A stretch of 64,000 nucleotides of DNA. Source: Methylobacterium sp. FF17 (lineage in GTDB: Bacteria > Pseudomonadota > Alphaproteobacteria > Rhizobiales > Beijerinckiaceae). Below the pieces are notes generated by a model. That model made no database searches, was not told the DNA's origin, and saw nothing but the letters and a program-made list of their open reading frames with translations. A program made the position numbers and the translations under genes. This document shows, one piece after another, positions 55,486 through 64,000 of the stretch. Location: contig NZ_CP107532.1 of assembly GCF_025813715.1 (NCBI RefSeq), forward strand, positions 930,001 through 994,000. Direction: 5' to 3'. Position 1 is the first letter of the stretch. Each line of letters opens with the position of its first letter.

Positions 55486-57021
55486 TCAGGCGGGGACCGG
55501 CTGCTCCGCCCGGCCGCGATAGGACAGGGCCTCGGCGAGGTGGATGCGACGGACCTGCGCCTCGCCGTCGAGGTCGGCCAGCGTCCGGGCGACCCGCAGG
55601 GTCCGGTGGAAGCCGCGCGCCGAGAGGCGCATCGATTCGGCCGCCGTGCGGATGAGGGCCGCGCCCTCCGGGTCGGGGGCCGCCACCGCCTCGATCACAG
55701 GGGCGGGGCAGGTCGCGTTGGTGACGGAGCCGGGCAGGTCGCGGGCCTCGTAGCGTGCGCTCTGGAGGGCGCGGGCGGCCGCGACCCGGGCGGCCATCTC
55801 GGCCGAGCCCTCCGCGGGCGGCGGCAGGATCAGGTCGGCGGCCGTCACCGCGCCGACCTCGATGCGCAGGTCGATGCGGTCGAGGAGCGGGCCGGAGATG
55901 CGGGCGCCGTACTGCGCCACGCAGCGCTCGTTCGGGCCCTTGCGGCAGGCATAGCCCGGCTCCAGGGCCTGGCCGCAGCGGCACGGATTCATCGCCGCGA
56001 CGAGCTGGAAGCGGGCCGGATAGGTCACGCGGTGGTTCGCGCGCGCGATCATCACCGTGCCGGTCTCCAGGGGCTGGCGCAGGGAATCGAGCACCTGGGG
56101 CGTGAATTCGGGCAACTCGTCGAGGAACAGCACGCCACCATGGGCCAGCGAGACCTCGCCGGGGCGGGCATTGACGCCGCCGCCGACGAGGGCCGCCATC
56201 GAAGCGGAGTGATGCGGCTGCCGGAACGGGCGTCGGTTCGAAAGGGCGCCGCCCTTCAGCTCGCCGGCGACCGACTGGATCATCGAGACTTCGAGGAGTT
56301 CGCGGGGGGCCAGCGGCGGCAGAATGGAGGGCAGGCGCGCGGCCAGCATCGACTTGCCCGCCCCCGGCGGTCCGTTCATGAGCAGGTTGTGCCCGCCCGC
56401 CGCCGCGATCTCCAGAGCGCGCTTGGCGCCCTCCTGGCCCTTGATGTCGCGCAGATCGGCCAAGGGGCCGCCAGGGGCCGCGATGGCGGGCTCCGGCCGG
56501 GCCATGACCTGCGTGCCCTTGAAGTGGTTGGCGAGCTGGATCAGCGAACGCGGCGCCAGGACGTCGAGGTCGCCGCCCGCCCAGGCCGCCTCCGGCCCCG
56601 TCGCGGCCGGGCAGATCAGCCCGAGCCCGCGTTCATGGGCGGCCATCGCGGCGGGCAGCACGCCGGAGACGGCGGTGATCGTCCCGTCGAGGGCGAGTTC
56701 GCCGAGCACGCAGTACCCGGCCAGGGCATCCGCCGGCAGGGCGCCGATGGCTCCCATGACGGCAAGCGCGATGGGCAGGTCGTAGTGCGAGCCTTCCTTG
56801 GGCAGGTCGGCGGGGGCGAGGTTCACGGTGATGCGTTTGGCCGGCAGCGCCAGGCCCGAGGCGATGAGGGCGGAGCGGACCCGCTCGCGCGATTCCGCCA
56901 CCGCCTTGTCGGCCAGTCCCACCACGGTGAAGGCCACGATGCCGGGGGCGATCTGCACCTGGACATCGACGGCCCGCGCCTCGACGCCCTCGAAGGCCAC
57001 GGTGGCGACGCGGGTGACCAT
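55486..57021 (-). CDS. comM: YifB/ComM family Mg-chelatase-like AAA+ ATPase
   Basis: A 511-residue AAA+ protein; ComM acts as a branch-migration helicase during natural transformation. The N-terminal ChlI-type S5-like domain starts RVATVAFEGVEARAVDVQVQ; the ATPase core has GPPGAGKSMLAARLPSILPP (Walker A), GGVLFLDELPEF (Walker B) and NPCRCGQALEPGYACRKGPN with Cys residues. The C-terminal lid contains LSARGFHRTLRVARTLADLD. ATG 57021 is set by the conserved start MVTRVATVAFEG. An open frame continues upstream but runs into the convergent small gene region. Confidence 0.92.
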   Translation of the reverse strand: MVTRVATVAFEGVEARAVDVQVQIAPGIVAFTVVGLADKAVAESRERVRSALIASGLALPAKRITVNLAPADLPKEGSHYDLPIALAVMGAIGALPADALAGYCVLGELALDGTITAVSGVLPAAMAAHERGLGLICPAATGPEAAWAGGDLDVLAPRSLIQLANHFKGTQVMARPEPAIAAPGGPLADLRDIKGQEGAKRALEIAAAGGHNLLMNGPPGAGKSMLAARLPSILPPLAPRELLEVSMIQSVAGELKGGALSNRRPFRQPHHSASMAALVGGGVNARPGEVSLAHGGVLFLDELPEFTPQVLDSLRQPLETGTVMIARANHRVTYPARFQLVAAMNPCRCGQALEPGYACRKGPNERCVAQYGARISGPLLDRIDLRIEVGAVTAADLILPPPAEGSAEMAARVAAARALQSARYEARDLPGSVTNATCPAPVIEAVAAPDPEGAALIRTAAESMRLSARGFHRTLRVARTLADLDGEAQVRRIHLAEALSYRGRAEQPVPA

Positions 57022-57217
57022 GCTGAGAACCGCCCCTGTCCGCACGCATGCGGGCACCCGATGCCGGGCCCGCGAAATCCCCGCGACCGTAGGGGCGGGC
57101 CGGGCCCGATACAACCGCTGGACGCAGGGGATCCGGCGCCGGCGGTGGAACCTCCCCCGCGTTGAAATGTTCGCAGGGCGTCGGAAGACCAACTCATCAG
57201 CAACAGGGAGTTCGCAC

Positions 57218-57481
57218 ATGACGCTCAAGGTCACGGGCCTCGCCGCCCTCGCCCTCGGCCTCGCCCTCACGGGTTCCGCCTCCGCCGATCGGGCACCCAC
57301 CCCGGAAGAGCAGACCCGGATCGAGGCCGTGCTGAAGCAGGAAGGCTTCACCAAGTGGAAGAAGATCGAGGTCGAGGACGACGAGATCGAGGTGGACGAC
57401 GCCATCGACGCCAACGGCAAGCAGTTCGACCTGGAACTCGACCCGAAGACCTTTGCCATCGTGAAGCGCGAAGCCGAGTAG
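57218..57481 (+). CDS. Small secreted PepSY-like protein
   Basis: An 87-residue protein with a signal peptide (GLAALALGLALTGSASADRA) and a mature domain of about 62 residues. The segment IEAVLKQEGFTKWKKIEVED, then DANGKQFDLELDPKTFAIVK resembles the short PepSY domain found in periplasmic inhibitor or sensor proteins. The function is unknown. ATG 57218 follows CAGGGAG. It is divergent from comM and precedes ffs. Confidence 0.78.
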   Translation: MTLKVTGLAALALGLALTGSASADRAPTPEEQTRIEAVLKQEGFTKWKKIEVEDDEIEVDDAIDANGKQFDLELDPKTFAIVKREAE

Positions 57482-57605
57482 GCCGCCAGGCCAGCCGGAT
57501 CGGAGCCCATCGGAACGGGGCGGGGCGGAATGGGGCGGGGCGGACTGGGGGTGTCGAGGGCATCGCCCGCTTGCATCCGCCCCGGACCCCGGCCATATAG
57601 CGCTC

Positions 57606-57699
57606 GGGAGGTTGGCGAGGGACGTTTCACTCGCCAACCGGGTCAGGTCCGGAAGGAAGCAGCCCTAACGAGACCGAGCGGGTCTTCGTCCAGCCTCCC
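57606..57699 (+). ncRNA. ffs: Signal recognition particle 4.5S-type RNA
   Basis: The conserved SRP domain IV sequence GGTCAGGTCCGGAAGGAAGC is at 57641-57660 with its asymmetrical loop. The ends GGGAGGTTGG and CCAGCCTCCC pair to close the hairpin. The size (about 94 nt) suits the small bacterial SRP RNA, which binds Ffh and the FtsY receptor. The position just upstream of dnaX is conserved in alphaproteobacteria. Confidence 0.95.
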
Positions 57700-57769
57700 A
57701 CCTCTTTCGATGCCCGGGCTCGCGCGGCGGCACCCTCCGACCGGAGCCGCACCCAACCCACAAGGCGGC

Positions 57770-59704
57770 ATGGACGCGACCTCCGGTCACTCAAGCGATG
57801 CCGGGCTCCTGCCCGGCCTTCCCGAGCCGGTGCAGGCCGCCACACCCTACCGGGTGCTCGCCCGCAAGTATCGCCCCCAGAACTTCGACGACCTGATCGG
57901 CCAGGGCGCCATGGTGCGCACGCTGGCCAACGCGTTTTCGGCCAACCGCATCCCGCAGGCCTGGATGCTCACCGGCGTGCGCGGCGTCGGCAAGACCACC
58001 ACGGCCCGCATCCTGGCCCGCGGCCTCAACTACGTCCGCGACGGGCATCCCGATACCGGCCCCACCATCGCCATGCCGGAACTCGGCCGCCACTGCCGCG
58101 CCATCATGGAATCCCGGCACATGGACGTGCTGGAGATGGATGCGGCCTCGCATACCGGCATCGACGACGTGCGCGGCATCATCGACGGCATCCGCTACTC
58201 CCCGACGGAGGCCCGCTACAAGGTCTACATCGTGGACGAGGTCCACATGCTCTCCGAGAAGGCGTTCAACGCCTTCCTGAAGACGCTGGAGGAGCCGCCC
58301 CCGCACGCCAAGTTCGTGTTCGCAACCACCGAGATCCGCAAGGTGCCGGTGACGATCCTGTCCCGCTGCCAGCGCTTCGACCTGCGCCGCGTCGAAGCCG
58401 AGACCCTGGTGGGGCACCTCGCCCGGATCTGCGCGGCCGAGAGCGTCGAGGCGGATGCCGAGGCGCTGGCCGCGATCACGCGGGCGGCGGAAGGCTCGGT
58501 GCGCGACGCGCTCTCGCTCCTCGACCAGGCCATCGCGCACGGGGCCGGCCACGTCAGCGCCCAGGGCGTGCGCGACATGCTGGGCCTCGCCGATCGCGGC
58601 CGCATCGTCGACCTGTTCGAGGCGATGATGCGCGGCGACATCCCGGCCGCCTTCGCGGAGGTGCGCGGCCAGTACGAGGCCGGGGCCGACCCCGCCGTGA
58701 TCCTCTCCGATCTCGCGGGCTTCACCCACCTCGTCACGCGCCTGAAGCTGGTGCCGGAGGAGGCCGCCGCCGACCCGACGCTGAGCGAGGCCGAACGCGC
58801 GCGCGGAGCCGAGTTCGCCCGCAAGCTCTCGATCCGGGTGCTCTCGCGGGCCTGGCAGATCCTCCTGAAGGCCATTCCCGAGGTTCAGACCGCGACGCGC
58901 CCGCTGGCGGCGGCGGAGATGGCCCTGGTGCGCCTCGCCTACGCGGCCGACCTGCCGACCCCGGATGAAGCGCTGCGCCAGATGAAGGCACAGGCACTCG
59001 TGGGGACGCCATCCTCCTCCGGCGCGGGTGGTTCCCCCTCCCCCGCGCCCGAGACCATGGGGGGCCGGCCGGCGCTGCCGCCGATTCCAACCTTCACGGA
59101 TCGACCCGCGCCGCCCGCACCCGTGGCGATGGCCGCTCCGGGTGCCGTGGGTCTTACGCAAGGCGCCGGCAGCATGAGTCAGGGCGCCGCGAGCCTGGCT
59201 CAAGCCAGCCCCGCTCAGGCCGCCCGCCCGGTCGTGGCGCGCGTCGCGCCCGCGCCGCAGCCCGAGGGCCCGCGCCTGACGCGGTTCACCGACGTGGTGG
59301 CCCTCGCCGATGCCCGGCGCGACATCGGCCTGAAGATGGCGCTGGAGCGCGAGGTCCACCTCGTGCGCTTCGAGGAGGGCCGCATCGAGTTCCGCCTCGC
59401 CGAGGGCGGGCGCCCCGGCATCGCCAACGACCTCGCCCGGGCGCTCGACGCCTGGACCGGCCGCCGCTGGATCGTCGCCCTGTCGAAGGAGGCGGGCGAG
59501 CCGACGCTGGACGCCACCGCCCGGGCCGCGACGCAGACGCGCCACGAGAACGCCGCCGCCCACCCCCTGGTGCGCGAGGTGCTGGCGCGCTTCCCCGGTG
59601 CGCAGATCATCGACGTGCGCGACCTCGCCCCCGAGGTCTCGCCCGCCACCGAGGCCGCCCCGACCGGCGAGGCCGAGACGGACGAGCCCGACGACGAGGC
59701 ATAG
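57770..59704 (+). CDS. dnaX: DNA polymerase III subunits gamma/tau
   Basis: Clamp-loader ATPase, 644 residues. The core starts YRVLARKYRPQNFDDLIGQG; Walker A is GVRGVGKTTTARILARGLNY; MDAASHTGIDDVRGIIDGIR and VYIVDEVHMLSEKAFNAFLK (Walker B) follow; FATTEIRKVPVTILSRCQRF is the sensor region. The zinc module between Walker A and MDAAS keeps only one Cys (RHCRAIMESR), as in many alphaproteobacteria. A Pro/Ala/Gly-rich linker (about 420-500) leads to a tau-type C-terminal domain. ATG 57770 follows AAGGCGG. It lies in the order ffs-dnaX-ebfC, with recR 2.5 kb further on. Confidence 0.95.
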   Translation: MDATSGHSSDAGLLPGLPEPVQAATPYRVLARKYRPQNFDDLIGQGAMVRTLANAFSANRIPQAWMLTGVRGVGKTTTARILARGLNYVRDGHPDTGPTIAMPELGRHCRAIMESRHMDVLEMDAASHTGIDDVRGIIDGIRYSPTEARYKVYIVDEVHMLSEKAFNAFLKTLEEPPPHAKFVFATTEIRKVPVTILSRCQRFDLRRVEAETLVGHLARICAAESVEADAEALAAITRAAEGSVRDALSLLDQAIAHGAGHVSAQGVRDMLGLADRGRIVDLFEAMMRGDIPAAFAEVRGQYEAGADPAVILSDLAGFTHLVTRLKLVPEEAAADPTLSEAERARGAEFARKLSIRVLSRAWQILLKAIPEVQTATRPLAAAEMALVRLAYAADLPTPDEALRQMKAQALVGTPSSSGAGGSPSPAPETMGGRPALPPIPTFTDRPAPPAPVAMAAPGAVGLTQGAGSMSQGAASLAQASPAQAARPVVARVAPAPQPEGPRLTRFTDVVALADARRDIGLKMALEREVHLVRFEEGRIEFRLAEGGRPGIANDLARALDAWTGRRWIVALSKEAGEPTLDATARAATQTRHENAAAHPLVREVLARFPGAQIIDVRDLAPEVSPATEAAPTGEAETDEPDDEA

Positions 59705-59772
59705 CCCCGGCCGGCCCGCCGCCTCAGATTCCAGTCCGTCACCGGACGTGAAACCAGCAAGGAGCAGACCCG

Positions 59773-60093
59773 ATGCGCGACCTCATGGGCATCATGAAGC
59801 AGGCTCAGGCCATGCAGGAGAAGATGGCCGCCCTGCAGGACGAACTCGACACCGTCGAGGTCGCCGGCGCCTCGGGCGGCGGCGCCGTGCGGGTGACGAT
59901 GACGGCCAAGGGCCTCGTGAAGGGCGTGCAGCTCGATCCCGCGCTGATGAATGCGGACGAGCGGGAGATCCTCGAAGACCTCATCGTGGCGGCCGTCAAC
60001 GACGCCCGGGGCAAGGCCGAGCAGGTCGCCGCCGAACGGATGGGCGAACTGACCAAGGGCCTGCCGATCCCGCCGGGCATGAAGCTGTTCTAG
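59773..60093 (+). CDS. ebfC: YbaB/EbfC family nucleoid-associated protein
   Basis: A 106-residue DNA-binding protein that forms dimers on the nucleoid. The N-terminal helix DLMGIMKQAQAMQEKMAALQ, the loop ASGGGAVRVTMTAKGLVKGV and the C-terminal helix VAAVNDARGKAEQVAAERMG match the family. A good AAGGAGCAG site precedes ATG 59773. It is 68 bp after dnaX, the conserved dnaX-ybaB-recR neighbourhood. Confidence 0.95.
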   Translation: MRDLMGIMKQAQAMQEKMAALQDELDTVEVAGASGGGAVRVTMTAKGLVKGVQLDPALMNADEREILEDLIVAAVNDARGKAEQVAAERMGELTKGLPIPPGMKLF

Positions 60094-60219
60094 GCCTCGT
60101 CAGCCGACACGGCCGGTCCGGGCGGGCCACCGCCGTTTCCCGCGCAACGGGCGCGATCGGGCGCGCTTTCGATGATCGCGGTACGGGTACCTTAACGAGT
60201 CCGAGCGTTTGATCGACGG

Positions 60220-60522
60220 ATGGTTGAGCATCGCAAGACGATCCGCGCCCAGACGCATCTCGACGGCCGGGCCGCCCTCGATCGGGCGTCACCGGACATG
60301 CAGCCCTGCCTCGTGCGGAACCTGTCGCCGATCGGAGCCTGCCTCGAGTTCTGCTCGGAGGTGACGGTGCCGGACTCCTTCGACCTCTATCTCGGCGAGA
60401 GCCCCCGGGCCCACCGGGCGCGACGGGTCTGGCACCGGGCCAACGAGGTCGGCATCAGCTTCGTGAAGGCGCGCGAGAACGCACCCGAGGTGCTTCACGA
60501 CGGGGACGTGTCCGGACGCTGA
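60220..60522 (+). CDS. PilZ-domain-like protein
   Basis: A 100-residue protein resembling a lone PilZ domain, the c-di-GMP receptor fold: CLVRNLSPIGACLEFCSEVT is the NxSxxG-type strand pair (NLSPIGA), and ARRVWHRANEVGISFVKARE is the final strand with the W-x-x-x-x-x-x-G-I-x-F pattern. The upstream RxxxR motif (HRKTIRAQTHLDGRAAL) is imperfect, so c-di-GMP binding is uncertain. ATG 60220 is the only good start. It stands alone, convergent with pckA. Confidence 0.72.
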   Translation: MVEHRKTIRAQTHLDGRAALDRASPDMQPCLVRNLSPIGACLEFCSEVTVPDSFDLYLGESPRAHRARRVWHRANEVGISFVKARENAPEVLHDGDVSGR

Positions 60523-60576
60523 GACGCCCGGACATCAATGGGGCGCAGGCGCGATCGCCCGCGCCCGCTCGGCATG

Positions 60577-62196
<1,620 letters not shown>

Positions 62197-62592
62197 CTCT
62201 CCTCGGGCCCCTGATCGCGTCGCCGTCCCAGTGATCGGATGCCGTTCCGGCTTTTCCGTCGCCGCGTCCCGGAGCGTCCGCACGGTCGGTCAGGGCCGCC
62301 GCACGCAGGTTCACCGCTCGAGGAACACGCCCTTCTGCATAGACGCGGATCGTTTGCCGTCAATCCGCCTGTCGGCTGACAAAAAGACTTACATGATCCC
62401 GGTTTCCGGCCAGGGCGTCGCGAAATTTCCCCGGCCTTGAGGGCGCATGGCGCGCGTGGGGGCGAAATCCGGGCATGGAAACCCTATTTAGGCGGACATG
62501 GGATCGGATGCGGCGCGCCGTGATCCGTCAGCCGCCCCGCGTCCTCGGTACTCCACCGTGTGGACGCCTTCTTCGTCACGAGATCCGCCTTC
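62197..62592. other. Intergenic region between pckA and recR
   Basis: This 396-bp gap is divergent and should hold the pckA promoter (leftward) and the recR promoter (rightward). Its centre (62370-62400) is comparatively AT-rich. No RNA gene, repeat or clear operator is visible. A GTG at 62560 in the recR frame could extend RecR by 11 residues. Confidence 0.5.
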
Positions 62593-63198
62593 ATGCCCCA
62601 AGCCGTCGCCGGTCCCGAGATCGAGCGCCTGATCCAGCTTCTCGCCCGGATGCCGGGCCTGGGGCCCCGCTCGGCCCGCCGGGCCGCCCTGCAGCTCATC
62701 AAGAAGCGGGAAACCCTGCTGGCGCCCCTCGCCGACGCGATGCGGGTGGCGTCCGAGCGCATCGTGGTCTGCCACGCCTGCGGCAACGTCGATACGCGCG
62801 ATCCCTGCACGATCTGCTGCGACGAGGGCCGTGACCCCGCCACCCTCGTGGTGGTGGAGGACGTCTCCGACCTCTGGGCCCTGGAGCGCTCCGGCGCGGT
62901 CACTGCCCGCTACCATGTGCTCGGCGGCGTGCTCTCCGCCCTCGACGGCGTACGGCCCGAGCACCTCAACCTCGAGAGCCTCGTCGCCCGCGCCGCCGAT
63001 CCGGCGATGCGCGAGATCATCCTGGCGCTCAACGCCACCGTCGACGGGCAGACCACGGCGCATTACGTCACCGAATCCCTGAAGGAGCACGGCCTGCGGA
63101 TCACGCGCCTCGCGCACGGGGTGCCGGTGGGCGGCGAGCTCGACTATCTCGACGAGGGCACGCTCACGGCCGCGATCCGCAGCCGCACACCGTTCTGA
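62593..63198 (+). CDS. recR: Recombination protein RecR
   Basis: A 201-residue protein of the RecFOR pathway that helps load RecA at gaps. Helix-hairpin-helix [24 protein letters not shown] start ([20 protein letters not shown]), then the four-cysteine zinc finger [20 protein letters not shown], then a Toprim domain with [18 protein letters not shown] and [19 protein letters not shown] 62593 gives [17 protein letters not shown], the usual N-terminus; GTG 62560 is an alternative. It stands in the dnaX-ebfC-recR neighbourhood, with pckA and a PilZ gene inserted between. Confidence 0.95.
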   Translation: MPQAVAGPEIERLIQLLARMPGLGPRSARRAALQLIKKRETLLAPLADAMRVASERIVVCHACGNVDTRDPCTICCDEGRDPATLVVVEDVSDLWALERSGAVTARYHVLGGVLSALDGVRPEHLNLESLVARAADPAMREIILALNATVDGQTTAHYVTESLKEHGLRITRLAHGVPVGGELDYLDEGTLTAAIRSRTPF

Positions 63199-63301
63199 GG
63201 GCGGCGCGCGCCGTGCATTTGACCGGCCCCGGCCCGGACCGTATCTGCGGGGGCTCAGGCGGCCGCCGGCCCCGCACCCGACCCGCAAGTCCGATCGCCC
63301 C

Positions 63302-63814
63302 ATGACCATCCGCCCCCTCGTGATCCTGCCCGATGCGCGCCTGCGCCTTGCCTCCGAGCCCGTCGGCCCCGTGACGGACGAGATCCGCACGCTCGCCGCC
63401 GACATGCTGGAGACGATGTACGACGCCCCCGGGGTCGGCCTCGCGGCGATCCAGATCGGCGTCCCGAAGCGCGTCGTCACCATCGACACCTCGAAGGACG
63501 AGAACGACCGCCAGCCGCAGGTCTTCCTCAACCCCGAGATCGTCTGGTCCTCGGAGGAGAAGCGCGTCTACGACGAGGGCTGCCTGTCGATCCCGGAGTA
63601 TTACGGCGAGGTCGAGCGGCCGGACCGGGTCCGCGTGCGCTTCCGCGACCTCGACGGCGCGGAGCGGGAGATCGAGGCCGACGGGCTGCTCGCCACCTGC
63701 ATCCAGCACGAGATCGACCACCTCGACGGCGTGCTGTTCATCGATCACCTGTCGAAGCTGAAGCGGGACCGGGTGGTGAAGAAGTTCGCCAAGGCGGCCA
63801 AGCGCGACGCCTGA
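63302..63814 (+). CDS. def: Peptide deformylase
   Basis: Removes the N-formyl group from nascent proteins; 170 residues, Fe/Zn metalloenzyme. All three motifs are present: [14 protein letters not shown] (motif 1, GxGLAAxQ), [13 protein letters not shown] (motif 2 with the Cys ligand) and [16 protein letters not shown] (motif 3, HExxH, with variant QHEIDH). ATG 63302 fits [16 protein letters not shown]. It lies 23 bp before fmt; the def-fmt pair is a conserved operon. Confidence 0.96.
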   Translation: MTIRPLVILPDARLRLASEPVGPVTDEIRTLAADMLETMYDAPGVGLAAIQIGVPKRVVTIDTSKDENDRQPQVFLNPEIVWSSEEKRVYDEGCLSIPEYYGEVERPDRVRVRFRDLDGAEREIEADGLLATCIQHEIDHLDGVLFIDHLSKLKRDRVVKKFAKAAKRDA

Positions 63815-63837
63815 TTCGCCCCGTTCGAGGAACAGCC

Positions 63838-64000
63838 ATGCGCGTCGTCTTCATGGGCACGCCGGATTTCGCCGTGCCGACCCTGGCGCGCCTCGCCGCG
63901 GACGGGCACGCGATCGCGGCCGTCTACACGCGTGCGCCGGCCCGGGCCGGGCGCGGCATGGCGCTCAAGCCCTCGCCGGTCCACGTCCTGGCCGAGACGC
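63838..64000 (+). CDS. fmt: Methionyl-tRNA formyltransferase (3' end cut off)
   Basis: Formylates Met on the initiator tRNA. Only the first 54 codons are in the window: [20 protein letters not shown] is the canonical start with the folate-binding fold, and [20 protein letters not shown] is the conserved TQPDrpaGRG region written with [22 protein letters not shown] site precedes the ATG. It follows def in the same operon. Confidence 0.93.
   Translation, partial: MRVVFMGTPDFAVPTLARLAADGHAIAAVYTRAPARAGRGMALKPSPVHVLAET

Noticed and set aside
55457..55500. Inverted repeat CCGGTCCC/GGGACCGG at the end of comM as a terminator
   Set aside because: The 28-bp loop and overlap with coding sequence make a functional hairpin unlikely in such GC-rich DNA.

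Overview
The window is a very GC-rich, gene-dense stretch of an alphaproteobacterial chromosome. Gene content points to the Rhizobiales, most plausibly a Methylobacterium/Methylorubrum-type organism. The supporting genes are methylmalonyl-CoA mutase, CpdR, a ceramide-glucosyltransferase-like enzyme, an alphaproteobacterial-type DnaX with the ffs RNA beside it, and rbfA-truB in order. The genus is an inference; no rRNA is present to confirm it.

Layout. 1-5.4 kb: rbfA (5' end cut off) and truB, then an M20 amidohydrolase and a two-HMA copper P-type ATPase on the minus strand. 5.5-15.5 kb: epoxide-hydrolase-like alpha/beta hydrolase, an SDR divergent from an ArsR regulator with a palindrome between them, a PBP1A with an unusual C-terminal nuclease-like domain, an HdeD-like membrane protein, an EmrA/EmrB-type efflux pair, and a lytic-transglycosylase-like protein. 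15.77-26.33 kb: ten co-directional genes, most with overlapping stop/start codons. They encode inositol-3-phosphate synthase, an HD-like protein, a methyltransferase, a Gfo/Idh/MocA oxidoreductase, a YcaO protein, a TIM-barrel isomerase-like protein, a GT4 glycosyltransferase, a PIG-L deacetylase, a uracil-DNA-glycosylase-fold protein and an LPG-synthase/UPF0104-type membrane protein. This is the most interesting part of the window. It looks like a biosynthetic operon for an inositol-derived, glycosylated and N-deacetylated small molecule, formally like the first steps of mycothiol synthesis but with a different tailoring set including YcaO. I know of no described pathway with this set.

26.4-42.9 kb: an orphan PhoR-like histidine kinase, AMP nucleosidase, an MHYT-PAS-GGDEF-EAL protein, TrmO, an RND pump with two adaptor genes and a divergent TetR regulator (with an operator-like palindrome), a fatty acid hydroxylase/sterol desaturase, a membrane-anchored creatininase-family protein, an HDAC-like deacetylase and a ceramide-glucosyltransferase-like GT21 enzyme. 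42.9-45.5 kb: a compositionally distinct, AT-richer islet carrying a TPR plus GT-D-fold protein and a degraded IS5-family element with both inverted repeats, ending at tRNA-Leu(CAA). 45.7-64 kb: mostly housekeeping genes. These are a DedA-like protein, dsbB, DUF1178, a nitrilase-family amidase, grxC, cpdR, N-formylglutamate amidohydrolase, mcmA, manC, an FAD oxidoreductase, comM/yifB, a small PepSY-like protein, ffs, dnaX, ebfC, a PilZ protein, pckA, recR, def and the start of fmt.

No CRISPR array, prophage or rRNA operon is visible.
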